The notes under the pieces were generated by a model. That model was given only the letters and a program-made list of their open reading frames with translations, was not told the origin of the DNA and ran no database searches. A DNA stretch of 38,379 nucleotides from CAVWUA01 sp963758025 (GTDB lineage Bacteria; Planctomycetota; Planctomycetia; Isosphaerales; Isosphaeraceae), in contig CAVWUA010000029.1 in the NCBI GenBank assembly GCA_963758025.1, forward strand, positions 1 to 38,379, in the 5' to 3' direction. Below, in pieces: positions 16,511-25,840 of this stretch (its first letter is position 1; each line of letters opens with the position of its first letter). A program made the translations under genes and the position numbers.

Positions 16511-17301
16511 CGTTCTTCCCGTTTCCTCGCGAAGACGATCCAACCCCCAGCGCGGAGGCTGTGGACCAGTCGGGGAAACGGGATCAACCGAGCGTGAACC
16601 GTGTCGATCGGCAGGACCTCCTCGATCGCGAAGCCGGCCTGGCGGAGGTCCCGTTTCAGCTCGCGCCAGCGGTAAAGATGCACTTCCATGTTGGGAATTC
16701 CCCGGTAGAGCATCCGGCGGTCCCCCGCATCCTCATGGCCGAGCAGCGTCTTGATCAGGTGGGTCACGAGCCAGCCTCGGCTCTGCCAGTCGCGAAGGTT
16801 CAACCAGAGATTGTGCGCGTGCAGTGCCAGCCTCCCTCCAGGCCGGAGAATCCGCGCGGATTCGGACAGGGCTTGCCGGCGTGCCGGTGCGCCCCGGATC
16901 ATGCCCAGGGTGCTGAACATCGACAGGGCGTAGGCGAAGTGGTCGTCGGGCAGGCATTCGAGATGGCACAGGTTCGCCCGGATCAGATTCACGCAAAGAC
17001 CCTCGGTCTGGGCCTTCGTTTCGACCTTTTCGAGCATCGCCTGCGACAGTTCCACCGCGACGACTGGAAATCCGCGCCGGGCGAAGGCCAGGGCCATGCG
17101 GCCCACCCCGCAACCCAGATCCACGAGCGGCCCCCGCTCGTGGAAGCGGGACATGACCGCGTCCTCATCGGCCCGGAATAGCGGGTGCCCCAGGAAGTAA
17201 TTGTCCTCGCTCTCGGCCAGCCAGGGCGTGTGCGTGTATTCCCAGAGGGCGTGATTGACCCCCTCCGGCAGTCGCCAGTGAGGCGGAGGTGAGGTGCTCA
17301 C
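16501..17301 (-). CDS. Class I SAM-dependent methyltransferase
   Basis: A 266-residue protein with motif I LVDLGCGVGRMALAFA, the acidic motif II VVAVELSQAML, and motif RILRPGGRLALHAHNLW. This is the Methyltransf_11/25 architecture. The C-terminal third (RWRELKRDLRQAGFAIEEV) is a family-specific cap. The start is GTG at 17301, whose last two bases form part of the amylase TGA (GTGA overlap), so it is translationally coupled to the GH13 gene. Small-molecule or sugar methylation is likely, but the acceptor is unknown. Its end overlaps cysE by ten bases tail to tail. Confidence 0.8.
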   Translation of the reverse strand: MSTSPPPHWRLPEGVNHALWEYTHTPWLAESEDNYFLGHPLFRADEDAVMSRFHERGPLVDLGCGVGRMALAFARRGFPVVAVELSQAMLEKVETKAQTEGLCVNLIRANLCHLECLPDDHFAYALSMFSTLGMIRGAPARRQALSESARILRPGGRLALHAHNLWLNLRDWQSRGWLVTHLIKTLLGHEDAGDRRMLYRGIPNMEVHLYRWRELKRDLRQAGFAIEEVLPIDTVHARLIPFPRLVHSLRAGGWIVFARKREERQI

Positions 17302-18764
17302 GACGACGGCAACGGAGTCGCGAACACCCGCCCCGACCGCGGGGCGAGTCGCACGTCGCGGAGCATTCCGTCCTCCACGCGGACCGAATCGTGCGTCCAC
17401 ACCTCGGCGAGGACCGCACCCTCGTCGAGATGCCCGGCCAGGGGGATGGTGATCCGCCGGTCAGATCGCGCGGTGTTCAGGGCGACCACGACCGACTCGT
17501 CGCCGTGCTGTCGCAGGTGGACGTGCACGTCATCATGAGCGAGCAGACTGACGTAGGAGCCTCGCCGCAGTGCCGGTCGTGCCTTGCGCAGGGCGATGAA
17601 GCGCTGGACGTCGTGCAAGAGGTCGGTGTTCCAGCGTGCCGACTCCCAGGGGAAGGCGCGGCGGCTGTCCGGGTCGTGCTTTCCGACCAGACCGATCTCA
17701 TCGCCGTAATAGATCGAGGGAGCGCCGGGATAGGTCATCTGGAAGAGCGTCGCCAGGCGCAAGGCCGAGGTATCCTCCCGCGCCAGGGTCAGAAACCGCG
17801 TCATGTCGTGGCTGTCGAGCAGGTTGAGCATCACCGCGGTCACGTTCGGATGATACAGGTTCAGGAGGCTGTGAATCGCGTTCTGAAATCCCTCCGCGCT
17901 CGGATCGCCAGGAGGATAGAGCACGGTCTTCTTCAACTCCGACTCATCCACGTCCTCGCCGATGAAGAAGGCGATGCAGGCGCGGGTGAAGAGGTAATTC
18001 ATCACCGCGTCCCACATGTCCCCCTGGAGCCAGTGGCGGGAGTCAGACCAGACCTCGCCGACGATGTAGGCGTCCGGGTTCCCCTGTCGGACACGATGGC
18101 GAAACGCCCGCCAGAAGTCGTCGTCCTCAATCTCGTTGGCGACATCCAGCCGCCAGCCGTCGATGCCGAAGTCGATCCAGCGACGGCCGATCCCCAGGAG
18201 GAACTCCCGCACGGCCGGCGTCTTGATGTTGAACTTGGGCAAGGCGGGGAGGCCCCACCACGACTGATACCCGATCGGCCGCTCCGGGTCGTACGCGTGC
18301 AGCGGAAAGCTGTGCACGGTGAACCAGTCGAGATAGGCCGATTCCTGGCCGTTCTCCAGGATGTCGTGGAACTGGAAAAAACCCCGGCTGGCGTGATTGA
18401 AGACGCCATCCAGAACGATCCGCATTCCCCGGTCGTGGGCCTCGTCGATCAGGCGGCGCAGGGCGGCATTGCCGCCGAGCATCGGGTCGACCTTCTCGTA
18501 GTCGTGCGTGTGGTATCGGTGGTTCGAGGCCGACTGGAAAATCGGCGTGAAGTAGATCGCGTTGACGCCCAGGTCTTGCAGGTAGTCCAGCTTCTCGACG
18601 ACGCCGATCAGGTCGCCCCCCTGGTAGGCGTGCGGCGTCGGGGGGGCTCCCCATTCGTCAAGGTGGGCCGGTTTCGGTACGGCCAGGCTCCGGGCGAAAC
18701 GATCGGGAAAAATCTGGTAGAAGATCGCGTCGCGGACCCAGTCGGGCGTCTGCGGTTCGGGCAC
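17298..18764 (-). CDS. GH13 alpha-amylase-family glycosidase (neopullulanase/cyclomaltodextrinase-like)
   Basis: A 488-residue protein with all GH13 conserved regions: region I DGVFNHASRG, region II GWRLDVANEIED (nucleophile Asp), region III YIVGEVW (acid/base Glu) and region IV LLDSHDMTRF (transition-state Asp). The opening DAIFYQIFPDRFARS and the MTYPGAPSIYYGDEIG region are typical of cyclomaltodextrinase and neopullulanase, but the separate N-terminal domain of those enzymes is absent. No signal peptide is seen, so it should act on maltodextrins in the cytoplasm. The start is GTG at 18764, with GGAG seven bases upstream. It lies third in a four-gene minus-strand run, 32 bases after the unknown gene and overlapping the methyltransferase gene. 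Confidence 0.9.
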   Translation of the reverse strand: MPEPQTPDWVRDAIFYQIFPDRFARSLAVPKPAHLDEWGAPPTPHAYQGGDLIGVVEKLDYLQDLGVNAIYFTPIFQSASNHRYHTHDYEKVDPMLGGNAALRRLIDEAHDRGMRIVLDGVFNHASRGFFQFHDILENGQESAYLDWFTVHSFPLHAYDPERPIGYQSWWGLPALPKFNIKTPAVREFLLGIGRRWIDFGIDGWRLDVANEIEDDDFWRAFRHRVRQGNPDAYIVGEVWSDSRHWLQGDMWDAVMNYLFTRACIAFFIGEDVDESELKKTVLYPPGDPSAEGFQNAIHSLLNLYHPNVTAVMLNLLDSHDMTRFLTLAREDTSALRLATLFQMTYPGAPSIYYGDEIGLVGKHDPDSRRAFPWESARWNTDLLHDVQRFIALRKARPALRRGSYVSLLAHDDVHVHLRQHGDESVVVALNTARSDRRITIPLAGHLDEGAVLAEVWTHDSVRVEDGMLRDVRLAPRSGRVFATPLPSS

Positions 18765-18796
18765 GAGTCACTCCGTCGTCGTGGCAATACACGGGA

Positions 18797-19440
18797 TCAA
18801 GCGTCGGGCGACCCGCTCGGTTCGGCCAGCGCCCGCAGTTCGGGGCTGTTCAGCACCTCATGAGCGACCTGGCGAAGCGACGCGAGATGACCGTGATAGA
18901 CGGCCACCTCGCTGTCCGCCATGCCCGGCCGCCGGGTCAATGCCCGCCAGGGGTTCCCCTCGATCAGGAGCGGATACGACTCCGGCAACTCCTCGGCGCG
19001 CGTAGCCCCTTCGGCCCGGCTGGCGGCGTGCAGGACCAGGTCCCGACGCTTCAGCTTCGTCTGCCCGGACAGATACACGCAATCGCCATTCCACCAGAAG
19101 TCGTACGCCACGAACCGCTTGTTCCGCGGGGTGCCGAGCTTCGGCGCAGACGAAGATGGATTCCTCGGGCACCAGCGTACAGTGGACCAGCGACGGCCAG
19201 TGGCGCGCGCCATTGGGGATCTTCTCGGCGGTCGTCAGCAGCTTGACGAACCGACCGCCAACCTGAGCCAGCAGGGACGGTGAGGCCCCACTTGCATGGA
19301 AGATCGACCGCAACGGCGGATCCGAACCGGAGCGCCACGTCGCGCGAGCCAGCATCGTATTCACGGGTGATTTCCTCCAGTGACCCCAGGAGTTCCCGGA
19401 GCGTTTCCCGCTGTTGACGATTCGCGTCGTTCGCAATCAA
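18797..19440 (-). CDS. Protein of unknown function, frameshifted
   Basis: Three overlapping frames join into one protein of about 210 residues, with shifts near 19290 and 19150. The N-terminus is helical (LRELLGSLEEITREYDAG); the middle reads AQVGGRFVKLLTTAEKIPNG; the C-terminal part has FVAYDFWWNGDCVYLSG and a helical end (LASLRQVAHEVLNSPELRAL). I do not recognise the family and see no catalytic motif, signal peptide or membrane segment. The start is TTG at 19440, with GAGG just upstream, 33 bases after the stop of the preceding gene. Its place between a secreted hydrolase-fold protein and a GH13 enzyme suggests co-transcription with both. Confidence 0.5.
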
Positions 19441-19473
19441 GATCGCCTCGCGTCGGGAGAGTGGAGAACCGGG

Positions 19474-21807
19474 TCAGACGGAAACGCGCATCCAGTACAC
19501 CTGCTGCCGATCGCCGCGGATTCGCAGGTCTTCCAGAAACGCTTCCATGTCGGGCTTGGCCGTGTCCTTGAAATAGGCGCGGCCGTTGATTCGTACCTCA
19601 AACCGCTTGGAGAAATCAATCTGCTCGGGGCTGATCCATACGTCGATGTGACGCACGCCCGAGACATCCAGGTCGAGGATATTGGCGAGGCCCTTCGACT
19701 TCATGGAAATCGTCGCCGGGTGGAGGTTTTTCGCCAGGGCCGACGGGTGGGCATTCTTCCCGGTCGGGTTGGCCGCTTCCGGCGAGGTCATCCGTCTCGG
19801 GTCATATTCCCGGATCACGACGCCGAAGAAGCGGTCGTCGCACGTCCGGGCCGCGCTGGTCTCGAACTCCTTGGGCGTCGGGTTGCGCACGTGGCGGTCC
19901 ATCCAGTCGAAGATGTTGCTCGCCTCCTCGGGAAGGTTTTCCAGGCCACGGCGATAATACTCGACATAGGTCATGTCGTAGTTCTTGCTGATCAGGCTTC
20001 GGCCGAAGGGGAAGATCACCTCCGGTTCCGCGGGGGCCAGCTCCCCCATGACGACGTACATCGGAACGTACTCGGCGTTATCCTTCGTGGCCCAGTTGTA
20101 GATGGAAGGGTAACCATTCACGACAGCGACACCGGCGAACAGATCCGGGTGGGAGAGGCCGAAGTCCCACGCCATGTTCCCGCCGAGAAGCTGCCCGCCG
20201 AGGTAAACGCGGTTGCTGTCGATCGAGAAGCGCCGACGCGCATCCCGAAGCGCGAGTTCGACCGCCGCGTGCTCGCTCGGGGTGCCACGATAATCGCGGA
20301 TCAGGTCGCCCCGGGAATCGCGAACGTTGTACTCGGGGGCGACGAGGATGTAGCCGCGGCGGGCCGCCTCCTCGGCCCACCAGACCGTGGCCCGTTCCGG
20401 CCCGTCTCCCGCGTGCAGGGCAATGACGACCGGATAGCGTCGCCAGGGGTTGTACTCGGGAGGCAGGAGGACCGTGTATTCCGTGGGGTCGGGATTCGTG
20501 TCGTCGCGGACCCTCAGCCGACGGCGCTGCTGGGGGGTCTCCTCCAGGGAGTCCCGCAACGGCGGCGGCATCAACCGAGCGATGCTCGTCAGCGTCTCCA
20601 GGTCGATCGTCCCGCTGGTGCTCGTGGTCGCGTCGGGGATTTCCAGAACGCGGAGATTGTCCAGGGCCTTGACCCGATCCTCCTTCTCCGGGCTTCGCAG
20701 ATACGAGGCCACGGCGTCGCGTGCCCGGGAGAGGGCCAGGGCGGTTTCCAGAGATTCCGTTGCATGCTCCTGCCCCACGATCCACGCGGACAGAGCCAGA
20801 GCGAACCGCGCCTCGGGCCGCGCGTCCCCGGACGCGGTCTGGAAGGCGGCGAACCGCTGACGAACGGCGTCGGGGGCCTCGGCCAGGGCCTGGAGCATCT
20901 CCACCAGGCGGCTCTGTACCTCCGCCCGTTGCTCCTTCGTCAGCGCCTCGGCGGCCTCGCGGACCTGATTGGCCAGGGCGCGGTCGGCCTCGGCCTGCAT
21001 CTCATCACGCCGGAGTTGCTCGCGGACCTCCACCAGCAACGACGCGGGAACCCCGTCCTCGCTCGGGAACTCACGCAGCCGCCGGAGCACCTCCTTCGGC
21101 TGCTGGGCCTTCCGGCGCACCTCGATCTCCGTCAGCTCCTGGCGTGCCTGAAGCTCCCAGACCGACTTCTTGACCAGATCGACACGATCCTTCAACTCGG
21201 GAAAGTCCGCCTTGATCCGGTCCAGCTCGGCGAGCGCCTCGGGATACCACTCGGCCTGGATCAGAAAACTGCCGACCTTCAGCCGTTCCGACTGGAGCGA
21301 CTGGTCCACCTTGCCCAGAATCGCCAGCACGACATCCTTGCCGACCTGGCTGGTTGCCAGTTGCGACTTCCAGAACCCATCCACGCCGCGAATCTGCACC
21401 GTTTTCGGTCCCAGGCCGTTGATCGCCTGCGTCATGCGGATCGGGTGTGAGGATCGCGGGCCAACGTACTCGAATTCCCGTCGCCCCTTGTCGTCCCAGG
21501 GGGCGGCCTTGATTTTCAGGACCGCCGACGGCATCTCACCCGCGTGGACCGTCAACGGCTGATGGATCGGAAAGGCTTCGTAACGGGGTGTGGTATCTTT
21601 CTCGTCGATGTTCGCGATCTTCGTGTCCCGCAGGACGATCCGCTTCACCCCATCAAAGATGGAAACGATGGTAAAATCGCGATCGGTGAGGCCTTGATAG
21701 ACCAGTCCATTATCCAGGGTAATCACATCACTCCGGCAGAACGCCGGGAAGATCAACAGCACGGCGATCACGGCGGCGATCGATCCGCGCCCACGGAGAC
21801 TGGGCAT
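19474..21807 (-). CDS. Exported alpha/beta-hydrolase-fold protein with degenerate catalytic residues
   Basis: A 777-residue protein. It starts with a signal peptide (SIAAVIAVLLIFPAFCRS) and an N-terminal domain that senses or processes nothing recognisable (VITLDNGLVYQGLTDRDF), then a long helical middle (residues about 180-400; VREAAEALTKEQRAEVQSR), then an esterase/peptidase-type alpha/beta-hydrolase domain from about 450 (YTVLLPPEYNPWRRYPVVIA). Where such esterases have GxSxGG, this one has YLGGQLLGG, so the nucleophile Ser is Leu540. The usual Gly-His near the end also appears lost (YRRGLENLPEE). The C-terminal domain (VSGVRHIDVWISPEQIDFS) resembles the extra domain of planctomycete relatives. 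The start is ATG at 21807, with AGGGAG upstream; the frame continues upstream without family sequence. It is probably the first gene of a four-gene operon. Confidence 0.8.
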   Translation of the reverse strand: MPSLRGRGSIAAVIAVLLIFPAFCRSDVITLDNGLVYQGLTDRDFTIVSIFDGVKRIVLRDTKIANIDEKDTTPRYEAFPIHQPLTVHAGEMPSAVLKIKAAPWDDKGRREFEYVGPRSSHPIRMTQAINGLGPKTVQIRGVDGFWKSQLATSQVGKDVVLAILGKVDQSLQSERLKVGSFLIQAEWYPEALAELDRIKADFPELKDRVDLVKKSVWELQARQELTEIEVRRKAQQPKEVLRRLREFPSEDGVPASLLVEVREQLRRDEMQAEADRALANQVREAAEALTKEQRAEVQSRLVEMLQALAEAPDAVRQRFAAFQTASGDARPEARFALALSAWIVGQEHATESLETALALSRARDAVASYLRSPEKEDRVKALDNLRVLEIPDATTSTSGTIDLETLTSIARLMPPPLRDSLEETPQQRRRLRVRDDTNPDPTEYTVLLPPEYNPWRRYPVVIALHAGDGPERATVWWAEEAARRGYILVAPEYNVRDSRGDLIRDYRGTPSEHAAVELALRDARRRFSIDSNRVYLGGQLLGGNMAWDFGLSHPDLFAGVAVVNGYPSIYNWATKDNAEYVPMYVVMGELAPAEPEVIFPFGRSLISKNYDMTYVEYYRRGLENLPEEASNIFDWMDRHVRNPTPKEFETSAARTCDDRFFGVVIREYDPRRMTSPEAANPTGKNAHPSALAKNLHPATISMKSKGLANILDLDVSGVRHIDVWISPEQIDFSKRFEVRINGRAYFKDTAKPDMEAFLEDLRIRGDRQQVYWMRVSV

Positions 21808-22007
21808 CGTGAAGGTCTCCCTACACCGGTAAGAGGAAGGGCGGGTCATCGTCCTGGAACCTTGTTTCTCATTGTGACGCATCCCACGTCCGGGTCAAGC
21901 CGCGCGGCGCTCTGGCGACCGGAGCGGCCTTGTCGTAGGCTAGACGGTCGGGACGACCGGCGTCTTCATTCCTTACGTTTCCGACGAGCCGACAGGAACC
22001 CTCCGCG

Positions 22008-22736
22008 ATGGCGGGCGCGAAGATTACGTTTCGCTGCTACCAGTGCAACAAGCTGCTCGGGGCCTCACGTTCGAAGGTCGGGACGGTCGTCTCGTGCCCG
22101 AAGTGCGGGGCCGAGCTGATCGTGCCCGATCCGGCCGAGGCCGAACCCGCGCAGGAGGAGGCGGAGCGTTCGCCGGAGACCCGCGCGCCGTCGGCCCCGT
22201 CGCCGGAAGCCGCCAGTCTGGTCGGTCCTGGCTCCGAGGTCGATTTTCCGAATTTCGGCCCCGAGGACATCCGGGCCGTGTCGCAGGCCGATGCGCCTCC
22301 GGAACCCGCTGCCCCTCAAGGACGAGCCGGAATCCGGTTTCCCGGTCATCAATACCGAACCGCTGTCGCTCCGTCCCGAGCCGGAGTCGTACCGGATTCC
22401 CGACCGGGTCGTGTCCCGCCGCCACCACCGAGAACACCGACACCGCCCCCCTCAACACCAACAGCGACACCGAGAGCCACGGCACCCCACCCCGTGGCGA
22501 GTCCGCCTCCCGAAGAGGAGGAGGAGCCGGTCTTTCCGGCGGTACTCGCCCCCGCGGCCTCGATCAGCACGGAAGCCCCGTCGCTCACGTCCAGCCGGAC
22601 GCCCCCCGCGAGGCGGAACGACGTGGTCCTGCCGCGCACGGCGGTCGTGCTCTGGACGTTCTACGTGCTCATCGGCAGCGCCGCCGCGTTCGTGTCGGGG
22701 TTGCTGATCGGGCACTATCTCTGGAAAACTCCGTAA
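22008..22736 (+). CDS. Zinc-ribbon membrane protein with proline-rich linker
   Basis: About 242 residues. The N-terminus is a zinc ribbon with C10xxC13 and C30xxC33 (FRCYQCNKLL and VSCPKCGAEL). An acidic and proline-rich linker follows, then one C-terminal membrane helix (VLWTFYVLIGSAAAFVSGLL). In the linker between about 22300 and 22400 the neighbouring frame reads more like protein (KDEPESGFPVINTEPLSLRP) than the annotated one, so a pair of compensating frameshifts probably lies there. This architecture, a soluble zinc ribbon tethered to the membrane, is frequent in planctomycetes; its role is unknown. ATG at 22008 is used. It is followed after 50 bases by another membrane-protein gene. Confidence 0.7.
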   Translation: MAGAKITFRCYQCNKLLGASRSKVGTVVSCPKCGAELIVPDPAEAEPAQEEAERSPETRAPSAPSPEAASLVGPGSEVDFPNFGPEDIRAVSQADAPPEPAAPQGRAGIRFPGHQYRTAVAPSRAGVVPDSRPGRVPPPPPRTPTPPPSTPTATPRATAPHPVASPPPEEEEEPVFPAVLAPAASISTEAPSLTSSRTPPARRNDVVLPRTAVVLWTFYVLIGSAAAFVSGLLIGHYLWKTP

Positions 22737-22786
22737 ACTCCGCGCTCACTCCCCCCGATTTTGAACCCTGGAAAGGTGCTCGCCCG

Positions 22787-23230
22787 ATGGAAACGCCCCG
22801 CCCCGGCCCCGACGTGACACCTCCGGTCGCCGAGCCGGAGATCCCGAGGGATGACAGCCGGATCATTGCCGACCTGGCCGGGAAGATGCAGTTCGTCGGC
22901 CTGGTCACGATGGTCCTGGGCATTGTCGTGCTGCTGTACGGCTTCTTCGCCCTCGTGAATTCCGTCTGGAATGGTGGTGGCCCGCCCCCCTCCTCTCTGA
23001 TCATCCTGGGCGCCGGTGCCGTGTTCACGGCCTTCGGCTTCTGGACCCGACGCGCCGGTTACGAGTTCGAACTGGTGGATGAAACCACCGGACACGACGT
23101 CACGCATGTCATGGTTGCGGTCATCAACCTGACAAAGCTCTACACCTGGCAATACTGGCTCTGCGTCGGCGGGATCGTGTTCTTCGTGCTGGTGATCGTC
23201 TTCGCGTTCTCCAGCGACGTGGCCCGCTAG
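22787..23230 (+). CDS. Small three-helix membrane protein of unknown function
   Basis: A 147-residue protein with three predicted membrane helices: FVGLVTMVLGIVVLLYGFFA, SLIILGAGAVFTAFGFW and WLCVGGIVFFVLVIVFAF. Between the second and third is a short soluble segment (YEFELVDETTGHDVTHVMVA). The N-terminal 30 residues are proline-rich and acidic. ATG at 22787 has AAAGG ten bases upstream; the much longer open frame ahead of it is the shadow of the zinc-ribbon gene. Together with the preceding gene it may form a two-gene membrane unit. No family is recognised. Confidence 0.7.
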   Translation: METPRPGPDVTPPVAEPEIPRDDSRIIADLAGKMQFVGLVTMVLGIVVLLYGFFALVNSVWNGGGPPPSSLIILGAGAVFTAFGFWTRRAGYEFELVDETTGHDVTHVMVAVINLTKLYTWQYWLCVGGIVFFVLVIVFAFSSDVAR

Positions 23231-23393
23231 CGGTTTCTCCGGCTCGCGATCACCTGGCCGGTCTTCCGGCTCTTGGAACGGAAACCATCCACTGTTAAAC
23301 TATTGGGATTGCCTCGGAGCCGCCGATGCGCTGGCGCGAGGTGACCCACGCCGAACACCGACACTCAATTCGCTCCTTTGGAACCTTCTCGCC

Positions 23394-25349
23394 ATGCCGA
23401 CCGAACCGACTGGACCCGCCATGCGTTCCGACACGATCAAGAAGGGCGATGCCCGCGCCGCGCACCGCAGCCTGCTACGCGCGACCGGCGTCGGCGAGGG
23501 GGACTGGGGCAAGCCGTTCATCGCCATCTGCAACAGCCATGTCGACATCATTCCGGGGCACGTCCACCTGCAGGCGGTCGGCAACTACGTCAAGGAGTGC
23601 GTCCGGGCGGCCGGCGGCGTGCCGTTCCTGTTCAACACGATCGGCGTCGACGACGGCATCGCGATGGGCCACAACGGCATGAAGTACTCGCTCCCCTCGC
23701 GCGAGATGATCGCCGATAGCGTCGAGACGATGATCGAGGCCCACCGCTTCGACGCGATGATCTGCATCCCCAACTGCGACAAGATCGTCCCCGGGATGCT
23801 GATGGGGGCCATGCGGGTCAACATCCCGACGATCTTCGTCTCGGGCGGGCCGATGGAGGCGGGCAAGACCGCGAGCGGCAAGACGGTCGACCTGGTCGAT
23901 GCCTTCGTCGCGAGCGTCCAGCGGCAGAACAGCCAGATCACGCGCCGAGGAGCTGGAGGAGATCGAGCAGGCGGCCTGCCCGACCTGCGGTAGCTGCTCG
24001 GGCATGTTCACGGCCAACAGCATGAACTGCCTGTGCGAGGCGCTCGGGCATGGCCCTGCCCGGCAACGGCACGATCCTGGCGACCTCCGCCGACCGCAAG
24101 GCCCTCTACCGACGCGCCGCCGGAACGGATCGTGGCGATGGCCAGGGAGTTCGGCCAGAATCGGGCCGGGGCACGGCCTCCTGCCTCGCGAGATCGCCAC
24201 GCAGGCCGCCTTCGACAACGCGATGATCCTCGACATGGCCATGGGCGGCAGCACCAACACCGTCCTGCACATCCTGGCCATCGCCCACGAGGCCGAGGTG
24301 CCGTACACGATGGCACCGGATCAACGAACTGAGCCGCAAGACGCCGAACATCTGCAAGGTCGCCCCCTCCGGCAAGTACCACGTCGAGGACGTGGCCCGC
24401 GCCGGGGGCATCCACACGATCCTGGGCGAGGTCGACCGCGGGCGGCCCGGCCTGATCGACCTCTCCTGTCCGACCGTCACGGGGAAGACCCTCGGCGAGA
24501 ACATCGCCGCACTACGACGTGCGCGGCGCAGGCGCCGACGACGGAGGCCCGGCTGCTGACCCGGGTCCGCGCCGGCGGCGTGCGGACGAGTCGAGGCCTG
24601 GACCGTGCCGAGCGTCGCCGAGGCCGGCTCGGCGAGCCCGGAACTGGGCGTCGCCGTCCTCGAAGCCGAGACGAAGGGAGCCAACGGAGGACCGACGGAC
24701 GGGCTGGGCCATCACGGCTTCGGACCGCCCGAGGACGGGTTCGACCCCTTCGACGTGATCCGCACCGTCGAGAACGCCTACTCGCCGGAAGGGCGGCCTG
24801 ACGATCCTCTACGGCAACCTCGCCCCCGATGGCGCGGTGGTGAAGACGGCCGGCGTCGATCCCGAAGATGCTCCGGCACACCGGCCCGGCCGTGATCTTC
24901 GAGAGCGAGGAGGACGCCTACAACGGCATCGTCTTCGGCAAGGTCAAGGCCGGCGACGTGGTCGTGATCCGCTACGAAGGCCCCAAGGGGGGCCCTGGCA
25001 TGCAGGAGATGCTCGCCCCGACCACCGCGATCAAGGGGGTCGGCCTGGGCGACCAGTGCGCCCTGATCACCGACGGCCGGTTCTCCGGCGGCACCGCCGG
25101 CGCCTCGATCGGCCACGTCAGCCCCGAGGCGGCCGTCGGCGGGCCGATCGGCCTGCTCCAGGACGGCGACATCGTCGAGATCGACATCCCCGCCGGCCGA
25201 CTCGCCGTGCGGCTCACCGACGAGCGAATTCGCCGCCCGGCGACGCGACTGGACGCCTCCGGCCCCTCGGTTCACGCGCGGCTACCTCGCCAAGTACGCC
25301 GAGCATGGCCACCAGCGCCGATACCGGCGCCATCCTGAAGTGGGACTGA
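23394..25349 (+). CDS. ilvD: Dihydroxy-acid dehydratase, heavily frameshifted
   Basis: This encodes the iron-sulfur enzyme that makes 2-keto acids for valine, leucine and isoleucine. The conserved sites are present: FIAICNSHVDIIPGH, CIPNCDKIVPGMLMG, ACPTCGSCSGMFTANSMNC (cluster cysteines), LPGNGT, DMAMGGSTNTVLH, YNGIVFGKVKAGDVVVI and ALITDGRFSGG (catalytic Ser). The reading frame steps forward by one base about twelve times (near 23945, 24048, 24114, 24169, 24316, 24509, 24535, 24592, 24790, 24867, 25228 and 25305). Most steps can be explained by one extra copy of a neighbouring base. The end EHxATSADTGAILKWD is in frame with the stop at 25349. Third codon positions are almost all G or C, more so than in neighbouring genes. 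As given it cannot make protein; conserved residues at every site argue for sequence error. ATG at 23421 is an alternative start. Confidence 0.8.
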
Positions 25350-25840
25350 GCGGGGCTTTCCGCGAGATCACCGGCATCTCCTGGAATCTTCCGAACGGCC
25401 GTCGATCCTCTGCCGGGTCGCCGGCCGTTCCCCCTTCGTCGGTTTCCACATTCGAGACCTCGGACCCTGTCCCAACCGCGCTACCGTTGCGTCGAACAGA
25501 ACGGTGAGTCCGAAACTGACGCCTCCCGCGTGTGCCACGTCGATCGATCGCTCATTTTTTTTCGATGTCTCGTCCGATGATGTAATCAAGGTCGCTCCAC
25601 GGCTGCGCCGAAGACCAACCCCGGTGTTATGATGCGTGGAGAAAAATCATCATTGCTTGCATGGTTGGATTTTTTCCTTGACGGGATCGGCCAGACTCGG
25701 TTCCATGGATAGGTGTGAACAGCGGGGCGCGTGCGAGCCAAGCCGAACCGAATCCCGGTCGGCGATAGTTTGGGGTGTCTGCTCGCGAGTCGTCTGACCA
25801 GTCCACCCCGGTCTCTTGACGTGTGCTGGAGAAGAGAGTC
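25350..25840. other. Intergenic region upstream of the giant surface-protein gene
   Basis: About 490 bases with no supportable gene; a minus-strand open frame in the left part is poor in protein-like sequence. A run of eight T (25555-25562) follows a GATCGATC stretch and could end ilvD transcription, but no strong hairpin is visible. A TATGAT box at 25628-25633 lacks a matching -35. The region is more A+T-rich than its surroundings from 25540 to 25680, as expected for a promoter area. The ribosome site for the next gene is GGAG at 25828-25831. Confidence 0.4.

Noticed and set aside
17289..18863. 524-codon plus-strand frame over the amylase
   Set aside because: Antisense to all four GH13 conserved regions; no ribosome site and no recognisable domain.
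19414..21450. 678-codon plus-strand frame over the hydrolase-fold gene
   Set aside because: Antisense shadow; the minus strand has a signal peptide and family sequence throughout.
25550..25565. Rho-independent terminator of ilvD at the T8 run
   Set aside because: The T run is present but there is no convincing GC-rich hairpin directly before it.
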